Source: Bordetella sp. LUAb4 (lineage in GTDB: Bacteria > Pseudomonadota > Gammaproteobacteria > Burkholderiales > Burkholderiaceae_B). Taken from it: a DNA stretch of 64,000 nt. The position numbers were made by a program, and so were the translations under genes. Positions 8,078 to 17,340 of this stretch are shown here, piece by piece (position 1 is the first letter of the stretch; each line of letters opens with the position of its first letter). Below the pieces are notes generated by a model, which saw only the letters and a list, made by a program, of their open reading frames with translations, searched no databases and was not told the origin of the DNA. The stretch lies in assembly GCF_021325795.1 (NCBI RefSeq), contig NZ_JAHPZX010000002.1, positions 1,178,001 through 1,242,000 on the forward strand, in the 5' to 3' direction.

Positions 8078-9397
8078 ATGACTGCGCGCCTCCCATCGCG
8101 AACGCCAGCCGGCCGCCTGCCCGCCATCGCAGCAACGGCGTTGACGGCCGGAGGCGGCGCGCTGCCCGTTGACCCTGCCACGACTGAAGCGCCCGCCAGT
8201 ACCACGCCCTCCGACGCGCCCGCTGGCACCCCTGGCGCTGCTACTGGCGCATCCACCAACCCGGCCGCGACGGACACGGGTTCCACCTCTCATGCGTCCA
8301 CGCAGTTCCCCGCTGCGCGGCGGATAGCCGACCGGCGCTATGCGGCAGTGATCGTGATTGCCGTATTGGCAGTGTTTTTCGCCATGCGGGAAGCGCGGGA
8401 ATTCCTCATTCCGTTGGTGCTGTCGATTCTGCTCGCCTATGCGCTGGAGCCCCTGGTCCATACGCTGGTCCGGCGCGCGCGTGTGCCGCGCGCGATCAGC
8501 GCCACGCTGGTGATGGCGGCCTTGATTGCGGCGTTGGTGTTCGGCACGTTTTCCTTGCAGAACCAGGTGGGCGCCATCGTCGACAGCCTGCCGCAAACCG
8601 TGCAGAAGGTATCTCGCACGATGCACGGCTTCGCCGACGGCAAAGGATCATTCCTGGACAAGCTGCGCGCGGCCGGCGCTGCCCTGGACAAGGGCGGATC
8701 GTCGGGACGGCCCGCCAATCAAGGGGGCCCACCCCAAGAGCGGCCATCGGAGAGACTGCAAAACATGGTGCTGGCAGGCTCCATGGGCGCCGCATCAGGA
8801 TTGGGACAGGGCGTGATGGTGCTCTTCCTGGTTTTCTTCCTGCTGTGTTCGGGAGACATCTTCAAGCGCAAATTCATCAGGGTGTGCGGACACACGATTT
8901 CCGAAAAGAAAATCAATGTCCACATGATCGACGAGATCAACCGATCCATCCGCCTGTATATGGCGATGATGGTGGTCACCAATATCCTGCTTTCCTTGTG
9001 CAGCTGGCTGGCGTTCCGCCTGCTCGGCCTGGACAACGCCGGCACCTGGGCGGTGGTGGCCGGCGCCCTGCACATCGTGCCCTACTTCGGGCCGCTGCTG
9101 GTGGCGGTTTTCACATTCATCGCCGCCGTGGTGCAGTTCGGCGAGTTGGGCCCCGCCCTGGCAGTGGCCGGCGTCTCACTGGTGATCGCATCGCTGATCG
9201 GCATGGTGGTGCAGACGTGGATGACCGGACGCATCGCCCGCATGAACCCGGTCGCCGTGTTCGTGATGCTGCTGCTGTTCACCTGGGTCTGGGGCGTCTG
9301 GGGCACGCTGCTGTCCGTGCCCATTGCGGTCATCGTCAAGGTCGTGGCGGATCACGTGGAAGGTCTGCACGGCGTGGCCGAATTCCTGGGTGAATGA
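8078..9397 (+). CDS. AI-2E/PerM-family membrane protein
   Basis: About 439 aa from the ATG at 8078 (GCGGAGG 5-10 nt upstream); an upstream in-frame start at 7991 has no such site. A 75-residue Ala/Thr/Pro-rich low-complexity N-terminus is followed by the AI-2E transporter family pattern: YAAVIVIAVLAVFFAMREAREFLIPLVLS, ISATLVMAALIAALVFG, a soluble loop, FLVFFLLCSGD, then several C-terminal helices with NPVAVFVMLLLFTWVWGVWG. Family members are possible exporters of small solutes; the substrate here is unknown. It stands alone, plus strand, converging on galE. Confidence 0.85.
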   Translation: MTARLPSRTPAGRLPAIAATALTAGGGALPVDPATTEAPASTTPSDAPAGTPGAATGASTNPAATDTGSTSHASTQFPAARRIADRRYAAVIVIAVLAVFFAMREAREFLIPLVLSILLAYALEPLVHTLVRRARVPRAISATLVMAALIAALVFGTFSLQNQVGAIVDSLPQTVQKVSRTMHGFADGKGSFLDKLRAAGAALDKGGSSGRPANQGGPPQERPSERLQNMVLAGSMGAASGLGQGVMVLFLVFFLLCSGDIFKRKFIRVCGHTISEKKINVHMIDEINRSIRLYMAMMVVTNILLSLCSWLAFRLLGLDNAGTWAVVAGALHIVPYFGPLLVAVFTFIAAVVQFGELGPALAVAGVSLVIASLIGMVVQTWMTGRIARMNPVAVFVMLLLFTWVWGVWGTLLSVPIAVIVKVVADHVEGLHGVAEFLGE

Positions 9398-9479
9398 AGC
9401 CTGAAAGGCGGTCGGAAAGTCTGGCCTTGAAGGTGGCATGAAATTCAGCCCGACGCAAAACCCCCGGCGGCGCCTAGGA

Positions 9480-10541
9480 TCAAGCCAGGGACCCGGCCTC
9501 GGCCACCGCGACCCCATAGCCCCCAGGATTGCGTTGCTGCCACCGCCACCCATCCTGGCACATATTCTCCACCCCCAATGTCGTGCGCCACCGCAACAGA
9601 TCCTGCGCCAGGCTGGCGTCGGCCCAGACCTTGTCGACATCACCCGCCCGCCGCGGCTCGATGCGCAACGGTATCGCCTGCCCGCTCACCCGCTCGAAGG
9701 TCTGCACCAGCTCCATCACGCTGGTCCCCTTCCCCGTGCCCAGGTTGATCGCGACGAAACCCGGATGCGCGCCAGCGTAGTCCACCGCCCGCACATGTCC
9801 CACCGCCAGATCCATGACGTGCAGATAATCCCGCACGCCCGTACCGTCTTCAGTCGGATAATCGGCGCCGAAGACCTTCAGGAAAGGCTGTTTACCGACC
9901 GCCACCTGCGTGATGTACGGGAACAGATTATTCGGCGTGTCGCGCGGATTTTCTCCTATCATCCCGCTCGGATGCGCGCCGATAGGATTGAAATACCGTA
10001 GCGTCACCGCGCTGAAATCGCTGTCGGCCGCGCACACGTCCTGCAGCATCTGCTCGACGAACAGCTTGGTGCGCCCATAAGGATTGGTCGGCGCCAGCGG
10101 ATGCGCCTCCGTGAACGGCAGAAAGCGCGGCACCCCATAAACCGTCGCGGACGAGCTGAACACCAGGCGCTTGACGCCGTGTGCCCGCATGGCCATCAGC
10201 AAAGCCACGGTGCCCGACACGTTGTTGTCGAAGTACTTCAAGGGATCGCTGACCGACTCCCCCACTGCCTTGACGCCCGCCAGATGCAAGACACATTCGA
10301 TCGGCCGCCCGTCGCGCTGGTGTATCGCCATCACCGTTTCCACCAGCCCCGGCGTACGGATATCCCCCTGGATCAAGGGTATCGTCGTTTCGGTGATTTT
10401 CTCGACACGCCGTACCGCGTCTCGGCTGCCGTTGCTCAGATTGTCCAGCACCACCGGCTGGTAGCCGGCCGCGATCAGTTCCACCAGGGTATGGCTGCCG
10501 ATATAGCCGGCGCCGCCCGTGACCAACAGATATCCCGACAT
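9480..10541 (-). CDS. galE: UDP-glucose 4-epimerase
   Basis: 353 aa. The ATG at 10541 is chosen because GGGAG lies 7 nt upstream; the frame could open at a GTG at 10553 but that overlaps the ribosome-binding site. An extended short-chain dehydrogenase/reductase: NAD-binding GGAGYIGSHT near the N-terminus, VFSSSATVYG with the catalytic Ser/Thr, and NPYGRTK with the catalytic Tyr and Lys. It interconverts UDP-Glc and UDP-Gal (possibly the GlcNAc/GalNAc forms). It is the distal gene of the minus-strand arm of the exopolysaccharide locus and probably supplies UDP-Gal to the glycosyltransferases on the other arm. Confidence 0.92.
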   Translation of the reverse strand: MSGYLLVTGGAGYIGSHTLVELIAAGYQPVVLDNLSNGSRDAVRRVEKITETTIPLIQGDIRTPGLVETVMAIHQRDGRPIECVLHLAGVKAVGESVSDPLKYFDNNVSGTVALLMAMRAHGVKRLVFSSSATVYGVPRFLPFTEAHPLAPTNPYGRTKLFVEQMLQDVCAADSDFSAVTLRYFNPIGAHPSGMIGENPRDTPNNLFPYITQVAVGKQPFLKVFGADYPTEDGTGVRDYLHVMDLAVGHVRAVDYAGAHPGFVAINLGTGKGTSVMELVQTFERVSGQAIPLRIEPRRAGDVDKVWADASLAQDLLRWRTTLGVENMCQDGWRWQQRNPGGYGVAVAEAGSLA

Positions 10542-10614
10542 CACCGCTCCCACCGCGCGGCACGGCCATCAGGGCCGCGCCGCGCAAAGTCCTGCGAAGT
10601 CCACCAACGGTTGC

Positions 10615-12123
10615 CTAGAACGGCAGCCGCAGGTCTGGCGCCACGCTCAGCAACTGGCGCCGGAAGTCTTCCTGGATACGCGACAGCGCCGTGCCGCTGT
10701 CCCCCTCGAAGCGCAGCAGCACCGCGTTGCTGTCGCATATCGGGCGTACCAGGCCGAACCCATCGTCGTACTCGACGCGCACGCCTTCCAGATCGATGAT
10801 CTCGCGCGCGTTCATGAAGCGCCCCCTGGCCAGCAGCTCACTGATCAACGCCGACGCATCGATGCCCGCCAGATCCAGCCGGAGCGCCGGCGTCACGCAG
10901 GCGAGCGGCAAGCCATCCAGCAGATTCGACGGCGACTCATGCAGCGCCACGATCTCCAAAAGACGCGCCGCCGCGTACATCGCATCGTCGTGGCCATGCC
11001 AGCGATCGCGAAAACGGAACTGACCATTGGTTTCGCCCGCCAGCGCCGCCCCGCATTCGCGCATCTTGCCGGCGATGTGGGCCGCGCCACCGCGTCCCAT
11101 CACGGGCCGCCCGCCCAGGTTGCGCACCTCCCGCGCAAGATTGCGCGAACATTCGACGTCGTAGACCACCGGCGCGCCCGGATGGCGCGCCAGCACGTCG
11201 CGCGCAAACAGAATCAGCAGGCGATCCGCCGCGATGACCGCGCCTGACCGGGTCACCACCGCCAGGCGGTCACCGTCGCCATCCACCAGCAAGCCCAGCT
11301 CGTTGTCCGAGTAGCGCAGATTGTTGGCCAGATTGGCCAGGCGGCGTGGGTCGGACGGCGCCATGCGCGGCCGCGTGTAGGCCTCGGCGCTGTCGCTCGA
11401 CAATTCGGTCACCTCGCAACCCAAGGCCTCCAACAAGGACGGCGCCAACGTCGTCGCCGCGTCGTAGTTGCAATCGAGTGCCACCTTCACACTGCGCGCC
11501 AGGCGCACATCGCTGGCCACCCGCGCCACATAGCATGGCGAAGCGGCGATATGCATACGCGCCCCCGGCACCTCGATCACGCGGGCGCGGGCGTCGGCTT
11601 GGCGCCCCACCCTGACCTCCTCCTGCAAATCGCGCAGATCGTCGCCGACCAACGGCTCGCCGGCCATCATGATCTTGAAGCCGTTGCGGTCGTCCTCGTC
11701 ATGCCCCCCGGTCACCACCACGCCGGCGCCGGTTTCCGTCAGACGGGTGGCGAAGTACACCAGAGGCGTGGCCGCCATGCCGATATCGATGACATGCGTG
11801 CCACTGGCGCGGATACCGGCTTGCAGTGCAGCCGCCAGTTCGACGCTGGCGAGCCGCGTGTCCTTGCCCACCACGATGGCCCGCACGCCGCGGCGCCGCG
11901 CCCGCGCACCCAAGGCGGCACCCAAACCGTGCGCATACACCGAATCGATGTCTTGCGGCACCCTCCCCCGAATCGCGTCCGGTTCGCACGGCGCCGGCGG
12001 TAACCGCGGCACGCGTGCCGGCGTCAACTGCGCGCCGGCCGAGGAACCCGCTTGCCCGATGCCAACTTGCCCGATGCCGGCTTGCCCGATGCCGGCACCC
12101 CCGGGATTCCCTATGGATTGCAT
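10615..12123 (-). CDS. phosphomannomutase/phosphoglucomutase-like protein lacking the catalytic serine
   Basis: 502 aa from the ATG at 12123, with GGGGGA 5 nt upstream and 20 bp after the wzc stop. It follows the AlgC/ManB alpha-D-phosphohexomutase plan: IRGRVPQDI, VVGKDTRLAS, the metal loop VDGDGDRLAV, sugar loop GETNGQFRFRDRWHGHDD, and C-terminal phosphate loop RFEGDSGTALSRI. The active-site loop, normally TGSHNP with a phosphoserine, reads TGGHDE at residues 138-143: Gly140 replaces the serine. The sugar loop also departs from GEMSGH. The N-terminus carries GIGQA-type repeats. It may be a pseudoenzyme or regulator, or use another mechanism; GDP-mannose supply would then need a mutase elsewhere. 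Confidence 0.8.
   Translation of the reverse strand: MQSIGNPGGAGIGQAGIGQVGIGQAGSSAGAQLTPARVPRLPPAPCEPDAIRGRVPQDIDSVYAHGLGAALGARARRRGVRAIVVGKDTRLASVELAAALQAGIRASGTHVIDIGMAATPLVYFATRLTETGAGVVVTGGHDEDDRNGFKIMMAGEPLVGDDLRDLQEEVRVGRQADARARVIEVPGARMHIAASPCYVARVASDVRLARSVKVALDCNYDAATTLAPSLLEALGCEVTELSSDSAEAYTRPRMAPSDPRRLANLANNLRYSDNELGLLVDGDGDRLAVVTRSGAVIAADRLLILFARDVLARHPGAPVVYDVECSRNLAREVRNLGGRPVMGRGGAAHIAGKMRECGAALAGETNGQFRFRDRWHGHDDAMYAAARLLEIVALHESPSNLLDGLPLACVTPALRLDLAGIDASALISELLARGRFMNAREIIDLEGVRVEYDDGFGLVRPICDSNAVLLRFEGDSGTALSRIQEDFRRQLLSVAPDLRLPF
12051..12095 (-). repeat. three 15-bp tandem repeats in the mutase-like gene
   Basis: Three consecutive 15-bp units (cttgcccgatgccgg type, the first differing at its last two bases) encode GIGQA/GIGQV/GIGQA near the protein's N-terminus. 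Because the unit is a multiple of three, copy-number change would keep the reading frame. Confidence 0.85.
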
Positions 12124-12142
12124 AAATTCCCCCGTCGTGGGC

Positions 12143-14389
12143 TCAGGGTTGCTTGTCGCCGTAGTAGGCCGCGCGCGCATAGCGGTAGCGTCCATACTTC
12201 GAGCGCGAGCCCAAACCCTCGGACTCCAGCTTCAGTCCGTTGAGCACCACCCCCGCCACCGGCGCACCGGCCGCCACCAGGCGCTTGGCGGTTTCGCGGA
12301 TCTCGCCCACCGTATTCATGCCGGCACGCACCACCAGCATGACGGCCGCGGCATGCGCGCCCACCACTGCCGCATCCGATGAGGACAGCACAGGCGCGGT
12401 ATCGACGATGACGATGTCGTAGTCCGCCGCCAGGGCACGCAGGCAGTCGCCGAAGGCTTCGGACGCCAGCAGTTCGGAAGGATCGAAGGTCACCTTGCCG
12501 GTGGAGATGAAGTCCACGCCGTTCATGATGTTCCGCTTGGTCACCGCCTCCAGCGGCACCGTGCCCGCCAGCACTTCGAACAAGCCGTTGTCCGAGGGCG
12601 TGGCGAAGTAGCGATTCAGATGGCCGCGGCGGAAATCGGCGTCGATCAGCAGGATCCGCTTGCCCACCGCCGCCTGGATGAACGCGAAGTTGGCCGACAG
12701 GAAAGACTTGCCCACACCGGCGACCGGCCCGGTGAACACCACCACGTTATTGGACGTGTCGCGCATTGCCACCTGCAGCACCGTGCGGAAGCTGCGCAGG
12801 CTCTCGATGGGCGGTGTGCTGCCGTTACTCTGTGCCAGCAGCGCGGGCAGGCGCGAGTTCTTGCGCTTGCTACGCCGCCACAAACGGCTCTGCAGCTCGC
12901 TGTAGGGGATGGTGGCAAGTACCGGCAGGCCAGTGAAGCGTTCGATTTCGTCCGGATCGCTCAAGCCGCCGAACAAGGCATTGCGCAGGAATGCCACGAT
13001 CAAGCCCAGCACCAGGCCGATAGCCGCGGCCGCCCCCACGACGATGGGCGCCTTGGGACGCAAGGGTTTCTCTGCCGGCAAGGCGGTGTCCACCACCCGT
13101 ACCGTACCGACCTTGCCGGCGCGGATCAGGCGCAATTGCTGGGCGTTGTTCAACAGCGCGGTGTAGAGGTCGGTATTGACCTTCACGTCACGCACCAGGC
13201 GCACCACGTCCTGCTCCAGGTCCGGCAAACCCTTGATCTTGGTATTGAGCTGATTGGCGTCGCTGGTCAGCGCGGCGATCTGGCGATCGATGGCTTCAAT
13301 GCTGGGATGGGACGATGCGAAGCGCGTGGTCAACTCCTGGCGCTTGGTCTTCAATTCCAGGATCTTGTTCTGCGTCGCCACCGATTGCCCCAACACCAGC
13401 TTGGCTTCTTCGCCCAGGTCGATGGTGCCGCGGGCGTTGCGCAAAGCGTTGTAGCGGGTCTCCGAGGCATCCAGTTCCTTCTTCAGCGCGGGCAGCTGCT
13501 GGTCCAGGAAAGACAGCGACTTCTCCGCCTGCGCCGACTTGCGGTTGACGTTCTGGCGCACGTACTCCTGGCCGATCTCGTTGAGCACCGCGGCGGTCAG
13601 CACGGGATCGCTACCCTGCAGGGTGACGCCGATCACGCCCGACTGCCGGCCGCGCTCGAAGATGCCCAGACGACCCTGCACGGCCTCGGTGGCTTCCAGA
13701 CGGGAATTGCGGATCACCGAAAAGCGCGTTTCCGGCGCGCCGTCCAGTGCATCGATCTGCACGTCTATCGTGCCGCCGGGCACCTGGAAGCGCTCCAGTT
13801 GACCCACGCGTCCTTCGAAGCGGCGACCGTTGACAGGTTCGATCAGTTCGTAGGCGCCGCCCCCCAGCGCAACGACTTCGAGCTTCTTGCCGATCAATTC
13901 GTTGGGCACATCGATGCGGTTGATGCGGATGCGCTCGCCGCCCCACGCATAGCCCCCCGGAATGGCGTTGGTAATGGCCGACGGCAGTGAAAATTTTTCG
14001 TGATTCTCGGCCAGCCAGCGACCCACCAGCGGGAAGTACTTGGGCTCTGCCTTCAAGTACAGCTGGTAGTAGTCGACGGCATGTCCCACGACCATGCGCG
14101 ACCGCAGAATCTCCATTTCGCCCGACGTCGCCTGCTTGATGTCGAAGATGGAAGACACATCTCCCAGCATGCTCTTGGTGGCGGTCGGCGTTTCTTCCTC
14201 GACCTGTACCGCGATGTCGGACTGATAAACCGGCGTGGCGAGCATGAAGTAGGCAATCCCCAACAGGGTAGCCACCACGGTGATCAGGATGATGATGCCG
14301 CGGTTTGCCATCAACACGTCCATGTAGGACGTCATGGGTGTTTCCGGCTGTCGGGCGGATGCGTACTCTAGCTGAAGAGGGGGCTGCAT
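12143..14389 (-). CDS. wzc: Wzc-type polysaccharide co-polymerase with BY-kinase domain
   Basis: 748 aa inner-membrane protein controlling polymer length and export. A Wzz domain starts with a transmembrane helix (IIILITVVATLLGIAYFML, about 32-50), then a large periplasmic region with predicted coiled coil (SLSFLDQQLPALKKELDASE) and a second helix near 455-475 (VVGAAAAIGLVLGLIVAF). The cytoplasmic bacterial tyrosine-kinase domain has Walker A GPVAGVGKS (554-562), Walker A' ILLIDADFRRG and Walker B VIVDTAP. The tail holds five tyrosines at 732, 735, 737, 742 and 743 for autophosphorylation. No cognate Wzb phosphatase gene is present in this window. It lies 85 bp downstream of wza. Start is weakly supported by ribosome-binding sequence; an ATG at 14335 is an alternative. 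Confidence 0.93.
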   Translation of the reverse strand: MQPPLQLEYASARQPETPMTSYMDVLMANRGIIILITVVATLLGIAYFMLATPVYQSDIAVQVEEETPTATKSMLGDVSSIFDIKQATSGEMEILRSRMVVGHAVDYYQLYLKAEPKYFPLVGRWLAENHEKFSLPSAITNAIPGGYAWGGERIRINRIDVPNELIGKKLEVVALGGGAYELIEPVNGRRFEGRVGQLERFQVPGGTIDVQIDALDGAPETRFSVIRNSRLEATEAVQGRLGIFERGRQSGVIGVTLQGSDPVLTAAVLNEIGQEYVRQNVNRKSAQAEKSLSFLDQQLPALKKELDASETRYNALRNARGTIDLGEEAKLVLGQSVATQNKILELKTKRQELTTRFASSHPSIEAIDRQIAALTSDANQLNTKIKGLPDLEQDVVRLVRDVKVNTDLYTALLNNAQQLRLIRAGKVGTVRVVDTALPAEKPLRPKAPIVVGAAAAIGLVLGLIVAFLRNALFGGLSDPDEIERFTGLPVLATIPYSELQSRLWRRSKRKNSRLPALLAQSNGSTPPIESLRSFRTVLQVAMRDTSNNVVVFTGPVAGVGKSFLSANFAFIQAAVGKRILLIDADFRRGHLNRYFATPSDNGLFEVLAGTVPLEAVTKRNIMNGVDFISTGKVTFDPSELLASEAFGDCLRALAADYDIVIVDTAPVLSSSDAAVVGAHAAAVMLVVRAGMNTVGEIRETAKRLVAAGAPVAGVVLNGLKLESEGLGSRSKYGRYRYARAAYYGDKQP

Positions 14390-14429
14390 GGTGTCGACTC
14401 GCTAAGAGATGGGGGACTAACACGAGGGG

Positions 14430-14449
14430 GGGCCGGCGCGAGCCGGCCC
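14430..14449 (-). promoter_or_regulatory. stem-loop between wza and wzc
   Basis: Perfect 8-bp GC stem (GGGCCGGC) with a 4-nt loop in the 85-bp spacer downstream of the wza stop, and no U tract. It may stabilise wza mRNA or attenuate transcription so that Wza is made in excess over Wzc; this is inferred from position. Confidence 0.5.
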
Positions 14450-14474
14450 TGTACTACCCGTTTACGCCTTCGCC

Positions 14475-15614
14475 TTAGTTGTGCTGAACCGCGGTAACGG
14501 TCTGCACGGTTTGGGCGCTGGGGAACAACAAGGAAATGAAGCGGTTCCAACGCACCAGGTTGCCGGCGTCGACGAAGACGATGTCCTTCGCCTGCAACGG
14601 GAACTTGCCTGCAACTGCCAATGCCTGCGGTGAACTGGCGTCCAAGTGATAGATCTCCGGCGTCGCGTTCGGCAAGGAACGCACCACGAAGATTTCCGAA
14701 GGATCGCTGGTCGTCTGACTGGGTCCGCCGACCTCACCCAGTGCCTCCGCCAGCGACATCTCTCCGTCATGCATCAACACACCCTGCGGCAACGTGACCT
14801 CACCCATCAGGTAGATCTTGTTGTCGCTTCGCGCCGCCACTCGAACGATGTCTCCCGGCTGCAGCAGGATGGACGTCGGATCGATATTGGCGGCGGTCAA
14901 CTTGTTCATATCGACGCGCACCGTCTGCCCACCGCGCGTCACGTAGACGCGGCTGCGATCGGCCGTGGGCAGGGCGCCGCCGGAGCGGTTTATCGCTTCC
15001 GGCAGGGTCATGGCGACATCGGTAATGGGCATCGGTCCGGGCGTCTTCACTTCGCCTTCCACGTATACGCGTTTGCTGCGATAACCTAGCACGCGCACCG
15101 TGATTTGAGGATCCTGAATAAAGTTACGCGACCCACGGATTAATGAGTTGCGAACCTGGGCTTCAGTCATCCCGGCTACCTTCACAAGGCCTACGTAGGG
15201 GAACTGAACGTAGCCATCCGAAGAGACCGGGTAGCCCGGAATACCGGCACCCGTATCCCCAAAGGTAAGTTCAGTCGGACCCGTCCCAATGCTGTAGGTC
15301 TGGGTCGGAAGGACTAGTTCAGGATGATCCCAGACCACGATAGAAAGAATGTCCCCGGGTCCGATCACATAGGGGGTCGCCTTGCCAACAAGATTTCGAA
15401 CGTTTTCAGGAAGGGGGCTGTTGGCCGCATCCATCTGCTCGCGCGCCAGTGTCGGTGTGATCTCCTTGACCGTGACGACGCTGTTCGGATCATTGGGGTC
15501 GACCTGGAAATTCGACTTGTAGCGCATGCCCGGCGCGAACGCGCACGCGGCCAGCGAAGATATGAGCGCGGCCATGGCGGCGGCGCGGACGAACGTACGA
15601 AATATAGGGTTCAT
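14475..15614 (-). CDS. wza: Wza-type outer-membrane polysaccharide export lipoprotein
   Basis: 379 aa from the ATG at 15614. A lipoprotein signal peptide ends in the lipobox LAAC. The polysaccharide export domain follows (YVIGPGDILSIVVWDHPEL) and then SLBB-type repeats (RVYVEGEVKTPGPMPI, KIYLMGEVTLPQGV). Wza octamers form the outer-membrane channel that docks on Wzc. First gene of the minus-strand arm, divergent from the wcaJ-type gene across a 316-bp regulatory gap. A longer frame reaching 15767 has no signal peptide or ribosome-binding site and is rejected. Confidence 0.93.
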   Translation of the reverse strand: MNPIFRTFVRAAAMAALISSLAACAFAPGMRYKSNFQVDPNDPNSVVTVKEITPTLAREQMDAANSPLPENVRNLVGKATPYVIGPGDILSIVVWDHPELVLPTQTYSIGTGPTELTFGDTGAGIPGYPVSSDGYVQFPYVGLVKVAGMTEAQVRNSLIRGSRNFIQDPQITVRVLGYRSKRVYVEGEVKTPGPMPITDVAMTLPEAINRSGGALPTADRSRVYVTRGGQTVRVDMNKLTAANIDPTSILLQPGDIVRVAARSDNKIYLMGEVTLPQGVLMHDGEMSLAEALGEVGGPSQTTSDPSEIFVVRSLPNATPEIYHLDASSPQALAVAGKFPLQAKDIVFVDAGNLVRWNRFISLLFPSAQTVQTVTAVQHN

Positions 15615-15788
15615 GGACGTTCCACTGAAAGGTAGGCTGGTGTTCCGCGGTAAGCCTGTCGCGGTGCGTTGCGGGTCGCCCGCGGTGTCGCAGTGCGGTG
15701 CCGCATTGCGGTGTCGCCGTAAGTGTGTCGCTGTACTACCGACGGGTAACGGGTTGCGACATTCCACGCGAATTCGCCCTCAGCGCAC

Positions 15789-15807
15789 ATTAGGCTGATG
15801 GCCTAAT
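15789..15807. promoter_or_regulatory. inverted repeat in the divergent exopolysaccharide promoter region
   Basis: Perfect 7-bp arms with a 5-bp spacer (ATTAGGC, TGATG, GCCTAAT). It lies in the 15615-15930 gap between the wza arm and the wcaJ arm, the natural place for an operator controlling both. The rest of the gap holds imperfect GTGTCGC/GTGCGG direct repeats and no gene. The binder is unknown; the LuxR-type regulators at the end of the locus are candidates. Confidence 0.45.
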
Positions 15808-15930
15808 ACTTCACTTACGCCCTTTGGACGTTTCGACGCCGGCGCCCCGAACCTATGATTTTTCCGGGGTCTACAGCATGACGCGGCGCCGCAATGCGCT
15901 GCGAGCCAGCCACACGCCTAGGAGCGTTCT

Positions 15931-17340
15931 ATGGATGCGTCAACGTTCGACGTGTCGGGCAAACTGCCCGGCACGAGCTCCCTCTTTCGCGCTGCCGATG
16001 CGGCGCTTATCGCTGCCACGGGTCTGGCCGCGATCGAGTGGCAGGCCGTCCGCACAGGTGTTGACGTTTCTCCCATCCATAGCCTGCTCGTGTACTTCTG
16101 CGCGTTGGCCACGCTGGTGGTGTTCCCCGCGTTCCGCCTTTATGGCTCGTGGCGCGGCCGCCCCCTTTACGACCTGGTGATACGCAGCCTGGCGGCATGG
16201 ACCGGCGTGTTCGCGATGGGCTTGCTGGTGGGCTTCCTCACGCATCAGGTCGCCTACGTCTCGCGCCTGTGGGCCGCGGTGTGGTTCGCTGCTGGCGCCG
16301 TGAGTGTGACCGGTCTGAGACTGATCGTGTATGCCGCGCTGAGCAAGGCGCGCGATCGCGGCTTGAACCACAAGCGGGTGCTGTTGATCGGCTTCGGCAC
16401 GCTGGGCCACGATATGTGGGCGCGCGTGGCCGCCACACGCACCGCCGGCTATGAAGTCATGGGCATCTACACCGAAGGCAAGGAACAGCTGCCGCCGGGG
16501 GTGCGCCGTCTCGACAAACTGAGCACCATCTCCGCGTTCGTGCGCCAGCATGAAATCCGCGAAGTGTGGCTGGCGATGCCGATGGAAGCCGGCCAGGCCG
16601 TGCGCGAAGTGATGTTCTTCCTGCGCCACGACCTCATCGACATCCGCTGGATCCCCGACGTGCTGTCCGTGCGGCTGCTGGGAAGCCGTGTGGAGGAATT
16701 CCTGGGCGTGCCCGCGATCGAGCTGAATAGCCTGCCGGCGGCCGGCATACGCGGCATGACCAAGGCCATCTTCGACCGGGCGTTCAGTGCCCTCGTGCTG
16801 CTGGGCCTGTCCCCCATCCTGCTGGTCATCGCCGCATGGATCAAGCTGGACTCGCGCGGTCCGGTGTTCTTCACGCAGCCACGCCTGGGCGTGGATGGTG
16901 AAGTATTCCGCGTCTACAAGTTCCGCAGCATGACGGTGCACGCGGAGCAGCATGGGGTGGTGACCCAGGCGACGCGCGACGATCGCCGCGTCACCCGCAT
17001 CGGCGCCTTCCTGCGCAAGACCAGCCTGGACGAACTGCCGCAGTTCATCAATGTGTTGCGCGGCGAGATGTCGGTGGTAGGCCCCCGGCCGCACGCGCTC
17101 GAGCACAACGAACAATACAAGGACCTGGTGGCGCGCTACATGATGCGCCATCGCGTCAAGCCCGGCATTACCGGCTGGGCCCAGATCAACGGCCTGCGTG
17201 GCCAGACGGAAACCGTGCACAAGATGCGCGACCGCGTGGAGTTCGATCTGTACTACATCCAGAACTGGTCGTTCCTGATGGACATGCAGATCATCGCCCG
17301 CACGGCGGTTTCAGGGTGGACCGGCAAAAATGTCTATTGA
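15931..17340 (+). CDS. wcaJ: undecaprenyl-phosphate glucose phosphotransferase (WcaJ/GumD type)
   Basis: 469 aa. AGGAG lies 7 nt before the ATG. Four N-terminal transmembrane helices (about 20-140), a Rossmann-like CoA-binding domain ([19 protein letters not shown]), another helix near 285-305 ([18 protein letters not shown]), then the catalytic bacterial sugar transferase domain: [49 protein letters not shown] and [18 protein letters not shown]. It should load glucose-1-phosphate (galactose-1-phosphate possible) onto undecaprenyl phosphate to start repeat-unit assembly. First gene of the plus-strand arm; its end overlaps gmm. Confidence 0.93.
   Translation: MDASTFDVSGKLPGTSSLFRAADAALIAATGLAAIEWQAVRTGVDVSPIHSLLVYFCALATLVVFPAFRLYGSWRGRPLYDLVIRSLAAWTGVFAMGLLVGFLTHQVAYVSRLWAAVWFAAGAVSVTGLRLIVYAALSKARDRGLNHKRVLLIGFGTLGHDMWARVAATRTAGYEVMGIYTEGKEQLPPGVRRLDKLSTISAFVRQHEIREVWLAMPMEAGQAVREVMFFLRHDLIDIRWIPDVLSVRLLGSRVEEFLGVPAIELNSLPAAGIRGMTKAIFDRAFSALVLLGLSPILLVIAAWIKLDSRGPVFFTQPRLGVDGEVFRVYKFRSMTVHAEQHGVVTQATRDDRRVTRIGAFLRKTSLDELPQFINVLRGEMSVVGPRPHALEHNEQYKDLVARYMMRHRVKPGITGWAQINGLRGQTETVHKMRDRVEFDLYYIQNWSFLMDMQIIARTAVSGWTGKNVY

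Noticed and set aside
15735-15760. Possible ops/JUMPstart (RfaH) element upstream of wza
   Set aside because: On the minus strand GTCGGTAGTAC matches only 7 of 11 bases of GGCGGTAGCGT; too weak.
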